Shown: positions 46,418-56,524 of the stretch, piece after piece
Layout: each line of letters opens with the position of its first letter
Numbering within the stretch: the stretch's first letter is position 1
NCBI GenBank assembly: GCA_033807775.1
Contig: CM066315.1
Span: forward strand, 59,736,820 to 59,800,819
DNA from: Saussurea involucrata
Lineage: Eukaryota; Streptophyta; Magnoliopsida; Asterales; Asteraceae
Direction: 5' to 3'
DNA length: 64,000 bases
Position numbers and translations under genes: made by a program
The notes under the pieces: generated by a model
The model's input: the letters and a program-made list of their open reading frames with translations, nothing else
Databases searched by the model: none
Told to the model about the DNA's origin: nothing

Positions 46418-47639
46418 TCATTCGCAAAATGGCCTGGTTTGCCGCAGTTAAAACATCCTTGAGGAGTGTTTCCTGTTCGATCATTGGACTTCTGTAGGTC
46501 TCCGCCTTTCTCTGATCTACATTCATTTGCATAGTGACCAGGTTTGCCGCATTTGTAGCATTCTTGCTGCGTGTGGCTTACCGAGTCATCTGACCTCTGT
46601 CGGTCATTCCCTCTGTAATTTCTATCGTTTGACCTCTGTCGGCCACTTGATTCTTCTCCTCTTCTGTCATCTCTTCTGTTGTCTCTTCTGTCATCCTGGT
46701 TTTCTCTATCATATCTTTCATTTCCGGAACCTCTTCTGTTTCCTCTGAACTCTTTTGTCAATAGAGCTAAAGATTTAGCTAGTGACGCAAGAGTTGTTTC
46801 CTTTTCTGCTTGCTCTTCTTCTTCACTGTCAATTATCACCATCTTCTTCTTCTCCTTCTTCTTCTCCTCTGTGGCTTTATCATTTCTTGGTCTCTGTGCA
46901 TCCTCTTTAGTTTTACTAACCAATGCATATGGTGCAATGGTTAGTGTTTTAGCCTGTGCTATCTGAGGTTCTTGTGCGGCTAATGTTCCGTAAAGATCAG
47001 AGAGAGTCCAGGTGTCTAGATCCTGATTTGTCTGTAGGGACATAGACAGCTGGAGCCATTCTTCATTTAGACTTTTTAAAAACATGACATTGTTTTCTTC
47101 AGAAGTTCTGTCAATGCCTGATTTTCTGCACTGGTTGATTAGAGAGTTGAATCTGTCGTATGTTGTTTGCAGAGATTCTGTTGCAGAGGCTTTGAATGCA
47201 TGATATTCATTGATGTACTGTGCTCTTCGGTTTTTTTGTGTTTTAGCACCTCCTTCCAACTGTCTTTCCAGTTCTTTCCACAGATCATGTGCTGTTTCAC
47301 ATGAATCCAAGGATTGAAAGAGTTCGTTGGGTATTGCCATAATTAATGTCCTCTTGGTTTTCTGAGCAACTTCATCTTCTGCTTTATCTTCGGTTGACCA
47401 CTCCCCTTTTGGCTTTGGTTTTTGATGTTCGGGGATTTCGGCAGATTCACAGTAGCAGGTATACGAGGTACTACTGTCATGGGAATAGGAGGAGGATTGT
47501 ACAGATATTGTACTTGATTTTTTTCAGTGCCCTCGAAAAAATGGACCATTCTTATTTTCCACTGAGGATACTCATCTCGAAGGAGAGTAGGAGGTTTAGT
47601 GAGAGAACCAGTAGTAAAGAAATTATTTGTATTTGTCAT
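46336..47639 (-). pseudogene. Element G Gag: capsid and two CCHC zinc knuckles (one frameshift)
   Basis: The N-terminus at 47639 (MTNTNNFFTTGSLTKPPTLLRDEYPQWKIRM) has the copia Gag start. The frame changes once at about 47460 and then continues as MAIPNELFQSLDSCETAHDLWKELERQLEGG, the UBN2-type capsid region. Two zinc knuckles follow, CYKCGKPGHYANEC and CFNCGKPGHFANEC, after an Arg/Asp/Asn-rich basic stretch. Gag forms the particle and binds the RNA. The reading frame is broken at about 47460 and again near 46368, so this copy should not make a full Gag. Confidence 0.88.
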
Positions 47640-47794
47640 TTGAAGATTTTAGAAAGAAAGTATGACTAAAGAGTTACTTCGATGAGTTTGAAGATTTTCT
47701 GGGTTTAAGCAGTTTCCAGACACAATTTTAAATCTCAATAATATCTATCAAGAGTCTTGATAAGTGGATCACTTGATATTGAAAATCAAGGAAG

Positions 47795-47806
47795 GCTCTG
47801 ATACCA
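47795..47806 (-). promoter_or_regulatory. Element G primer binding site (initiator tRNA-Met)
   Basis: Reversed TGGTATCAGAGC, three bases before the 5' LTR. Confidence 0.93.
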
Positions 47807-47808
47807 AT

Positions 47809-48654
47809 TGTTGGAACCCAGATACACTTAATCAAGATTAACAATCTGTTAGTGGAGTTTAGAGTTTGATGCGGAAGCGTATTAAACTAACAGATATGTT
47901 TGATAGATATTAGAACGAACATATATAAAGAAAACAGTAAGGAATGAAAAGGATTTCTTGAACAGTTACTGTTATTCAATATATAATAAGAACACGAAGA
48001 ACAGATTAAGAACTGTTGGTGTGTGTGAGAATATAACACTCAGATATTTGACAATAAAGCTTGAGAGTATTAGTGATTCCTTGTGTTTTCGTCGTTAGGA
48101 AGATCTCAACATGAGACTTCCTTTTATACTACTCTTAGAAGACTATGAAGTTGGTCACTGTTCCTTTTACGGCATGAATAGTAAACTGGATGGTGTGAAC
48201 AGTGGACTGGATGGTGTGAGCAGTTGTTTGAGCCATGCGCATTTAATGGAGCAGATGTACTATTGGTAAATGCATTAAATGGCGCAGACGTCTATTTTTT
48301 ACCATGCCCTATTGAGTCCACTCAGAGCTTGACACGTGTTTTGACAGTACTTTTCCATGCAAGTTGATGAACGTATCCAGTAATCTTCCAAGTCTTCATA
48401 GCAGACCACAGAGGCTCTGTAAGGCATTACAGAGGTTCTATGGTCTGACCTTCTGTGGAGCAGTCCACTTGTTTCCGAGTTGATCTTCTTCTTGCGCACT
48501 ACAGAGGTTCTGTGATTACCTCTGTAGCTTCTGTGGCTTTCTGGACTTGATCTTCTGGAAGAAGTGGCAGAGCCTCTGTGAGAGGCTTTTCTATACTTAG
48601 CCTATTTTTCACTACTTCTAAGTATTTCTATGATTAGGAAGATTGAAGCTAACA
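47809..48654 (-). repeat. Element G 5' LTR
   Basis: 846 bp. A TATA box (AGTATAAAAG, minus strand) lies at 48121-48130. Upstream in element orientation, at about 48406-48590, lies a cluster of CAGAGGYTCTGTR dyads. Confidence 0.95.
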
Positions 48655-50371
48655 GTGATACAATTGACGACTTTCGCATGCTCGGGGGTTGATGGTCGAA
48701 CGTTGTTAGCTGGGGTAACGACGTCGTCGATGATGTCTTTTAAATTGCCCTTCGGGACGTGATACGCCAGCTCCTTTTTGAGAGCTATGCAATCATCTGT
48801 CGTGTGACCATGGTCGACATGAAAGTCGCACCATTTAGATTTATCTTTCTTAGCGTCGTCCTGATCGTACTTCTTTGGCCATCGAATAGTCGTATGGGTG
48901 GTCTTCAGAGCTTCGGCCAAATATTTAGTGGATCCTTTGAATCCATAAGAGGATATCTTGGGGTACTGAGGAAATTTGGTCGCAGTCTTAGCCTCCGCTT
49001 TCGTCTTGAATCGGACGTTCGAGATCTGGCGCGCGAGCTCTATTTTGGAAATTGCTTTTGTCTTGAACTCGGGCTTTTTCACACCTAACGACCTTTTGTC
49101 GTCGGTATGCTTGCGACGAAAGGTAGCGTCGTCCTCTACTCTCATGTATGCTAGGGTTCGAGCTCGGACGTCTTCGAAATTCTTCGGAGGATACTTGGTC
49201 AGGTCAGTGTATAAACCTGAGCTATCGTACAGACCACGTTTATAGGCTTCAATTGCAGTCTTGACGTCACAATTGGGAATGTTGATCATCTCCGCATTGA
49301 ATCGATTGAAATAACTGCGGATAGACTCACTGGTCTTCTGCACGACGTAATACAGGTCACGGGTCTGCTTCTCCATCTTGCGACTGCTGGCGAATTGCTG
49401 GGAGAATTGGTTGACCAATTCAGCGAACGACCCGATGGACTTGGGTTTGAGATTGATCAACCATTGGAGAGCAGGACCGGTGAGAGTCGCACCGAAGCTT
49501 TTGCACATACAGACCTCCTGATACATGTGTGGGATCGAGATCGTCCACATGAGCTGCTTATACTGCGCGACGTGCTCTGTTGAATCGGTCACTCCCGAAC
49601 ACTTGGGCGAAAAGGCGGGGACGTTGTACTTCTTCGGGACCTCGACAGTCGCGATCTCATCGATGAAGGGTGACGCCTGAAATCCTGATCGAGGTTCGAT
49701 ATCAACGGGCACGGCTGCCTCAGGTAGCTTGGCGAGCAAATATAGGACGCGCTCGTTCTGATCTTCTAGCATTTTCAATCGCTGGGCGACGGGGTCATTG
49801 GGGTCGAGATTTGCCCCTGCTTGTGGATTGATTCCTGAACTGGTGCCATTGCCATGTGACGAGCCATTGGCGTCTCCGTTGAAAGGAACAAAATACGTCG
49901 CTGAAACGGCTGCGATCCATTCTGAAATGGTTGCGACCCTGTGACCCATTCTGAAACGGCTGCGATCCATTCTGAAACGGCTGCGATCCATTCTAAAATG
50001 GCTGCGACCCATTTTGCATGGGTGGTGGCCTTATGTGGAGGAACCGTCCCGAACCGGGGATTTGGATTGAACGGTCCCGGCTGCTGGTTCTGCATGAACG
50101 GACCTGGATGCTGATTCTGAGCGAACGGACCTGATCCTGGACCTGGATTATGCGCGAATGGTCGAGGACCATTCTGACCGAACGATCATTGGCCTGGATT
50201 CTGAACGAATGGCCTAGGACCATTCTGAGGTCCAAAGGGATTCCTTAGTCGTGCGATCTCCTCAGCTGCTCTGCGACTTTGCTCTGCCATGGCGTTGATT
50301 TGATTTCGAGCGACTTCAAGCTCCTGGTACATCTGGGCAATGACATGCTGCTGATCTCCAGGGACTGCCAT
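48655..50371 (-). pseudogene. Element C Gag (retrotransposon gag, zinc-knuckle region)
   Basis: Starts at ATG 50371 (MAVPGDQQHVIAQMYQELEVAR), the same leader context as element A. The N-terminal third is a coiled coil plus repeated QNGPRPF/QNGSQPF-type heptads. This repeat part has a stop near 50186 and changes frame near 49900-50010, where the 21-bp unit GCTGCGATCCATTCTGAAA is tandemly repeated. The main domain follows in one frame from about 49990: FSPKCSGVTDSTEHVAQY, ALQWLINLKPKSIGSFAELVNQFSQQF and SESIRSYFNRFNAEM, the Retrotrans_gag family. Near the end comes CDFHVDHGHTTDDCIALKKE, a zinc-knuckle-like motif. The frame runs into element G at 48654 and resumes in the protease at 33590. Confidence 0.88.
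49900..50015. repeat. 21-bp tandem repeats in element C gag
   Basis: About five units of GGCTGCGATCCATTCTGAAA with small changes, coding for a heptad of the QNGSQPF type. Frame changes in gag occur inside this array, as expected from slippage. Confidence 0.8.
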
Positions 50372-50472
50372 TTTCCAGAAACAGAGAATAAAGAAAGCTC
50401 CAAGAAACCGTTAGTAAGATGCACGTTTATCGAAGATTTTCTCTAGATGGGGTCCCACGGATGGCATCAAAC

Positions 50473-51339
50473 TGTTAATGCCAAAAGTTGCACCAAAGGG
50501 ACAACTTAAGGTCGATGTGGACTTTAACAACTAAAGAAAGGAATCATTCGAAAAAGGCGTGCGACAAAGACAAAAATGAAAATGAGACAGTGGATTTGAT
50601 GACGCAGGAAAAACCTCAACGAGGAAAAAACTTGCGGACGACAGTGGATGTCGTCGATGCACTATGGTCGCCAATCAGGGGCGATGTCCTTGGTGTTCCG
50701 GGTGTCGATCGTACAGAGATTACAATACAAATGAAGGGAAAGACTTCGAAATGTAAAGTACAAGTGTTTGAAATGTAAAAACAGTGTGCGTCGTGTGTGA
50801 AAACAATGTGTGAAGTGTTGGTCGAGAGTGAAAGTCGTGCGTCGAGAGTGATCTTCTATGAATGATCTCTTTGCTTCGAATGAATATTCTTCGAGTGTTT
50901 GTGTTTGCTTCTGTTGTTCGATGTTCGATCGTTCAGTGTTCTATCTCTCTTCCTGTATTATTCGATGTCCTGAAACTGAGGATTGAACTTGGGATTTATA
51001 GTCTTCGGATGATTTTAATTGAATCATTAAGATCTTTGATGATTGTTGTAACGGCCCGTTGCCCATTAATGACTTTGACTCCTGCATTAATCACTGAACA
51101 AATATAACAGTCGTATAACGCGTTAGTCGGCCGAGGTCGCATGATTCTACGCGACGGTCGTGCGAAGTAGGCGACGTTGAGGTCGAGTGTCGTGAGGAAC
51201 TCTCGACTTACCTTTTAGGAGGGACGACGGAGGTTTTTTAGGTCTTTGTCGGGACCTTATCTTAATACAAGATATAGCCCATAACATGTGTCTTACCTTT
51301 TCTGGTCGTGGTCGAGACCTGTGAAATTTTGCCCAAACA
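50473..51339 (-). repeat. Element C 5' LTR
   Basis: 867 bp, reversed orientation, with the primer site to its left (50455-50471) and the duplication TCATA to its right. Confidence 0.93.
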
Positions 51340-51344
51340 TCATA

Positions 51345-52163
51345 TACGAATACCCTTTCAAGATAGGTTTCGAATGGCCTTACTCGCCTCTGGCCAAGGC
51401 ATTCATGGTTGAATTCGATTTAGCACCGGCCCAATTAATGCCCCAATTATGGAGAGTTATACAAGTGATCGAGCGTCTTACAAAAAACTAGGAGTCTCCC
51501 ATGAATGTGCGCAACCTCCTCTTGGTCTTGAAGACTGCTGTTAACGACCGTAAGTGGAAGACCAGATACACGTTCGTGCGTAAACCGACGCTCGACTCTG
51601 AGAGCGGCTGGATTAGAGCCGGTTGGAATATGTCGGGTGAGATTTTCTCGCTTTTTGTCGCGTGTCGTATGTTAATTTCAACTTATTTTTAACCTGTCTT
51701 CTATGTGTCGACAAATATTAAGTTTGAGGACATAAAGCCTTACGCCAACTCTCAAGCAAAGGTTGACGCATTCTTGGAATTCAGCGCTGTTGAGCGATCG
51801 TTTTTCACACGACATCTGGTAGACGACGACGAAGACTTGGTGTATCTAGGAGAGAATCGGGGAGAGAAACGTGAAGAGGAGGAGGAAGAAGAGGAGACAG
51901 AGGAGAAAGAGGAAGAGTCGAGAGAAGAAGAAGAAGAAGAAGAGATGACCGGTAAGTATACTTTATCCTTTTCTATTCGACCCCCATCTTCTCACTTATG
52001 TCTATCGTGTAACATATCTCTCTTCTTTGTTTCCAGGGGAATCTCAGGTAAAGGTGCCGACTGTCAATGCCAAAAGAGCAGCTCAACTTGAGCTTACCCG
52101 TAAGGGCAAGGAAAAAAGGAAAGGGACCTCGACCACTGGGTCGGGGGTTTTAAAGAAGACGAG
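51345..52163 (+). pseudogene. Antisense gene of element B, middle part
   Basis: Continues 28714-28857 after element C: YEYPFKIGFEWPYSPLAKAFM, then a stop TAG at 51489-51491 and a deletion compared with C, then NDRKWKTRYTFVR up to the donor G|GTGAGA near 51637. Exon 2 (KFEDIKPYANSQAKVDAFLEFSAVER, then a long Glu/Arg tract) ends in G|GTAAGT near 51954. Exon 3 is entered after TTTCCAG near 52036. Element D interrupts it at 52164. Confidence 0.75.
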
Positions 52164-53350
52164 TGTTAGACAACCTAGGGGGGGTAAGGTTGTATTTAAA
52201 ATCTTTTACTTTCAAAAATTCTTTTATAAATAAATACAGTACTGAAACAGTAAAAATAAATCAGAGTATACAAATAATAAAGAAGAGTGTAAATATAAAC
52301 AAATACACAGAGATTATATAAATAAATATAAATGCAAAGCAGTTTATATAAACAAATATAATAAAGCACAGCGGAATAAATAAAGAGATAAAGGTAAGAG
52401 ATACTTGACACGGAGATTTACTGATTTACCACCAACTGTGATAAACCAGCAGCCGAGACACTTCTCGACACGATCCAATAAATGTATTCTTTACGGTAGA
52501 ACACAAACCAAATACAAAGGAATTTGTAATAGTTTCTCAAGCCTCTGCTATGAGATAAACAGGATCACACACCCGTTATTCAAATACTTACAAGAGGAGT
52601 ATAACTCACAATGGGTAATCACTCTTGTATAATATCTCACACTTGGATATTTTATAAAAAATGTTTTATAAAATATATATATATAAAATAAGTGAGAGTG
52701 AGAGAGCTGAGAGTTTGGATTGTTGATGTTGCTGTTGGTGTGGTCTTTTTTTTTCATCACCAGCATGCTTCTTTATATATCAGCATCTCCAACGGATATG
52801 TGCATTCGCGGTATACCGCCAAATGCACGCGGTATACCGTGCAGTAAAAAAGTACACTGTCAGAAGAGAAAGGTCAAACCTGCAAAAACAAACGTAAACT
52901 TGTACCCGCGGTATACCGGCTAAACATCGCGGTATACCGCCCAACTGTACCCGCGGTATACCTGCTAAACACCGCGGTATACCTGCGTCAGAAAAAAGTA
53001 CGACCAATCAATCAGAGATCTACAGTAAGCCGCCGCGGTATACCTGCTGAACACCGCGGTATACCTGCGTCAGAAAAGGACAGTTTCTCAAAAACCTTAT
53101 TTAATTAAAATCATTTATGGTTTTTAGAAATATCCAAGTGGTATATTATTTTAGGGTGTTTATCATTATAAATTATAAACACTAATGACAACGTAAATCT
53201 TCCGTCTTGAACTCTTCAGATAAAATCTTCGTGTTCTTCAAGAACTGTACACTTGGATTGGATTGTTAGATAAACAATAATACGGTGTGTTTGTAATCAT
53301 CAAAATAAATATATATAAATATATAGAGATGTGGTACACTTGCACCAACA
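52164..53350 (-). repeat. Element D 3' LTR
   Basis: TGTTAGACAACC...TTGCACCAACA. It holds eight CGCGGTATACC dyads at about 52808-53065. Confidence 0.95.
52808..53065. repeat. CGCGGTATACCG palindrome array, element D left LTR
   Basis: Eight copies of GCGGTATACC, the first four extending to the perfect 10-bp dyad CGGTATACCG. In element orientation the array lies just upstream of the TATA-like TATATAAAG. An identical array is in the right LTR (55981-56240). Confidence 0.92.
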
Positions 53351-53721
53351 ATCTCCCCCTTTTTGATGATGACAAACACAACCGCTAAGCATGAGCATAT
53401 GCGGTTTCTCTCCCCCGTTTGTCGAAACAAAAAGGGTCAAGAAAGACGGTATGCTTCCCCTCGAGAGATGCTCCCCCTCAAAATATGCATATAATTGAGG
53501 TAGCATAAACTCATGGGTAAAGATAATAAAACGCTCCCCCTCAAATTAATAACGATATTAATTGTTGATTTTAAAAAAATTTGAGGGAAAAAAAAATATG
53601 CATAAAAAAAAATACGCATATAATTGACATGAAACAAAATAACCAAAAAGAAACACTTGCACCAAAAAAGGATCTTAAGGCTTCGATTTTTCGGTTAATT
53701 TTATGTGAGCAAAAAAATTAC

Positions 53722-53932
53722 CACGTATTATGTCCTCGTTAGGGAACACGTATTATATCCTCGTCAGGAAACACGTATTATATCCTCGCCAGGAAACCAC
53801 GTATTATAACCTCGGCAGGTAACCACGTATTATAACCTCGGCAGGTAACACGTATTATATCCTCGCCAGGAAACCACGTATTATATCCTCGTCAGGAAAC
53901 ACGTATTATATCCTCGTCAGGAAACACCTACA
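53722..53932. repeat. 25-26 bp tandem array in element D interior
   Basis: Eight units beginning CACGTATTATATCCTCG, with CACGTATTATAACCTCG variants in the middle, between the polypurine tract and gag. Confidence 0.92.
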
Positions 53933-54065
53933 AAAGGCAAAGAAAATATTTCGTGGTACCTTTTTCTTATGGGTCCTTTTAACAGTTAGTATAAAACATA
54001 AACTGCAAAAAATATGTTGTCGACATAAAACAAAATACGACAACATATAAAACCATAAAAATGGT

Positions 54066-55271
54066 TTAAAACCACAAACGCATCCCACCGGGATTGTCAA
54101 CATTAAACATTCCTTTCGGAATCCATTTTCTAACCATTTTAATTTTGCGATTGTATTTATCATACACATAAAATGAAGCATTTATATTCGCATTATTTTT
54201 AGGTCTAGAAAAATTACCATTATACATACGAGCATACGGTTTCCTTCCATAATTCACATTTTTTATTTTTGACATATATGGAGGTTTTCTCGTATCAACT
54301 TTAGGAGATGCAAAAAATCTTTTAATGGGTTTACACGAACATTTATCAACACATGTATCGGAACCAATGCCTTTACGACAATTTATACGATTAGGCATAT
54401 TTAGCATTTTAAGCACTTTATCATTGCTATTTTGAAAAGCATTTGCTAATAAATTATCTTTCTCATGCGATTTACATTTTGCTTTTAAACAAGCAATTTC
54501 ATCTTCAAGAATATTGCATTTACCACATACAACTTTTTCACATGTTATTTTCTCTAAACATGCAATTTTATCATTTAAGACAATGCAAGATTTGCAAACA
54601 ATATTTTCGCATGCTTTCTTTTCTAAAGTGATAACTTTATCATTTAACTCATTTTTGATTTTATTATCACATGCAATGGTTTGTTTACAATTATTCAACT
54701 CATTTTGACATAATAATAATTCTTCTTTTAATTTAGCATTCTCATTTTTATAACTATTTACGAGAACAATCAATTTTTGAAAAGAGACATTTAACATATC
54801 AATATCATCATCGTTATCACTACAACTAGAATAACTTGAGTATGAAGTACATACCTCTTTCTCGCAGTCGACGATGAGACACGTTTCTTCATTTCTTTGA
54901 TCTCGGGTTTCGTCTCTCTTTTCTTTTGAGTTTCCACCATAGGTGATGTTCAAGTTCTCCCAAATATCACGAGCAGTTTCAAAGAGATAAACACGCTCAA
55001 TATCATCGTTAGTAAGAACCGAAAAGAGAAAATTTTTGGCTTCATAATTTAAACAATAATTAGCCTCATCTTCGTCGGACCATTCCGAGCTAGGTTTTTC
55101 AACAACTTTGTTGTTTTGAAATTTTGTGGGTTTGAAATTTCCTTTAATAATAATATCCCAAATTTTTTGATTTATCCCACGAACATAACGTTCAAAAGAA
55201 TTTGCCCAAAGATCAAAATTTTCGAAATCAATAAGAAGAGATTTAGAAAACCAAGCATTTTGTTGAGCCAT
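54066..55271 (-). CDS. Element D Gag-like protein, 401 aa
   Basis: Intact frame starting MAQQNAWFSKSLLIDFENFDLWANSFERYV, the N-terminal pattern of copia Gag (DUF4219/UBN2 type). The capsid-like part runs to about residue 115 (FETARDIWENLNITYGG). A Ser/Asp stretch, a long coiled coil (about 160-290) with regularly spaced Cys pairs (CENIVCKSC, CEKVVCGKC), and a basic C-terminal part follow. It ends with KWIPKGMFNV, the text that normally leads into protease, and stops a few residues later. No CCHC knuckle of the CX2CX4HX4C type was seen. It probably forms particles or binds RNA with enzymes from another element; that is inference. Confidence 0.85.
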   Translation of the reverse strand: MAQQNAWFSKSLLIDFENFDLWANSFERYVRGINQKIWDIIIKGNFKPTKFQNNKVVEKPSSEWSDEDEANYCLNYEAKNFLFSVLTNDDIERVYLFETARDIWENLNITYGGNSKEKRDETRDQRNEETCLIVDCEKEVCTSYSSYSSCSDNDDDIDMLNVSFQKLIVLVNSYKNENAKLKEELLLCQNELNNCKQTIACDNKIKNELNDKVITLEKKACENIVCKSCIVLNDKIACLEKITCEKVVCGKCNILEDEIACLKAKCKSHEKDNLLANAFQNSNDKVLKMLNMPNRINCRKGIGSDTCVDKCSCKPIKRFFASPKVDTRKPPYMSKIKNVNYGRKPYARMYNGNFSRPKNNANINASFYVYDKYNRKIKMVRKWIPKGMFNVDNPGGMRLWF

Positions 55272-55335
55272 AACAAAAACGGATTTTAAAAAAAATTAAA
55301 TAGACGATTTTTGAAAGCCCTGCTCTGATACCAAA

Positions 55336-56524
55336 TGTTAGACAACCTAGGGGGGGGTAAGGTTGTATTTAAAATCTTTTACTTTCAAAAATTCTTTTAT
55401 AAATAAATACAGTACTGAAACAGTAAAAATAAATCAGAGTATACAAATAATAAAGAAGAGTGTAAATATAAACAAATACACAGAGATTATATAAATAAAT
55501 ATAAATGCAAAGCAGTTTATATAAACAAATATAATAAAGCACAGCGGAATAAATAAAGAGATAAAGGTAAGAGATACTTGACACGGAGATTTACTGATTT
55601 ACCACCAACTGTGATAAACCAGCAGCCGAGACACTTCTCGACACGATCCAATAAATGTATTCTTTACGGTAGAACACAAACCAAATACAAAGGAATTTGT
55701 AATAGTTTCTCAAGCCTCTGCTATGAGATAAACAGGATCACACACCCGTTATTCAAATACTTACAAGAGGAGTATAACTCACAATGGGTAATCACTCTTG
55801 TATAATATCTCACACTTGGATATTTTATAAAAAATGTTTTATAAAATATATATATATAAAATAAGTGAGAGTGAGAGAGCTGAGAGTTTGGATTGTTGAT
55901 GTTGCTGTTGGTGTGGTCTTTTTTTTTTCATCACCAGCATGCTTCTTTATATATCAGCATCTCCAACGGATATGTGCATTCGCGGTATACCGCCAAATGC
56001 ACGCGGTATACCGTGCAGTAAAAAAGTACACTGTCAGAAGAGAAAGGTCAAACCTGCAAAAACAAACGTAAACTTGTACCCGCGGTATACCGGCTAAACA
56101 TCGCGGTATACCGCCCAACTGTACCCGCGGTATACCTGCTAAACACCGCGGTATACCTGCGTCAGAAAAAAGTACGACCAATCAATCAGAGATCTACAGT
56201 AAGCCGCCGCGGTATACCTGCTGAACACCGCGGTATACCTGCGTCAGAAAAGGACAGTTTCTCAAAAACCTTATTTAATTAAAATCATTTATGGTTTTTA
56301 GAAATATCCAAGTGGTATATTATTTTAGGGTGTTTATCATTATAAATTATAAACACTAATGACAACGTAAATCTTCCGTCTTGAACTCTTCAGATAAAAT
56401 CTTCGTGTTCTTCAAGAACTGTACACTTGGATTGGATTGTTAGATAAACAATAATACGGTGTGTTTGTAATCATCAAAATAAATATATATAAATATATAG
56501 AGATGTGGTACACTTGCACCAACA
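55336..56524 (-). repeat. Element D 5' LTR
   Basis: Near-perfect copy of 52164-53350. TATA-like TATATAAAG (minus strand) at about 55945-55954, with the palindrome array upstream of it at 55981-56240. Confidence 0.95.

Larger units (their letters stand above)
33591..48654 (-). mobile_element. Element G: SIRE-like Ty1-copia retrotransposon with a very large extra ORF
   Basis: 15,064 bp with 846-bp LTRs at both ends and target duplication GTGAT (33586-33590 and 48655-48659) in element C's gag-pro frame. Reading right to left: LTR, Met primer site, gag with two zinc knuckles, protease, integrase, RT, RNase H, about 1.4 kb non-coding, a frame of about 1,680 codons, polypurine tract, LTR. By eye the two LTRs differ at about five positions, so the insertion is young. 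Lesions: two frameshifts in gag, one at the gag-pol border, one stop in pol and two stops in the extra frame. The left LTR starts TA instead of TG. Confidence 0.96.
28858..51339 (-). mobile_element. Element C: Tat-lineage retrotransposon with gag-protease but no pol, carrying G
   Basis: 3' LTR 28858-29766 (909 bp), 5' LTR 50473-51339 (867 bp), target duplication TCATA (28853-28857 and 51340-51344) inside element B's antisense gene. The LTR length difference is mainly a deletion of about 40 bp in the right LTR. Reading right to left: primer site (50455-50471, TGATGCCATCCGTGGGAC, two transitions from the tRNA-Lys site), gag, protease (split by G), then directly the antisense gene on the plus strand. 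RT, RNase H and integrase are absent. Confidence 0.93.
52164..56524 (-). mobile_element. Element D: gag-only Ty1-copia element (TR-GAG type), very recent
   Basis: 3' LTR 52164-53350, 5' LTR 55336-56524, target duplication ACGAG (52159-52163 and 56525-56529). The interior (53351-55335) has a reversed Met primer site (55322-55333), one gag frame, and the reversed polypurine tract ATCTCCCCCTTTTT next to the left LTR. By eye the LTRs differ only in the length of a G run and a T run (1,187 versus 1,189 bp). There is no protease, integrase or RT, so D depends on a partner element. Confidence 0.95.
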
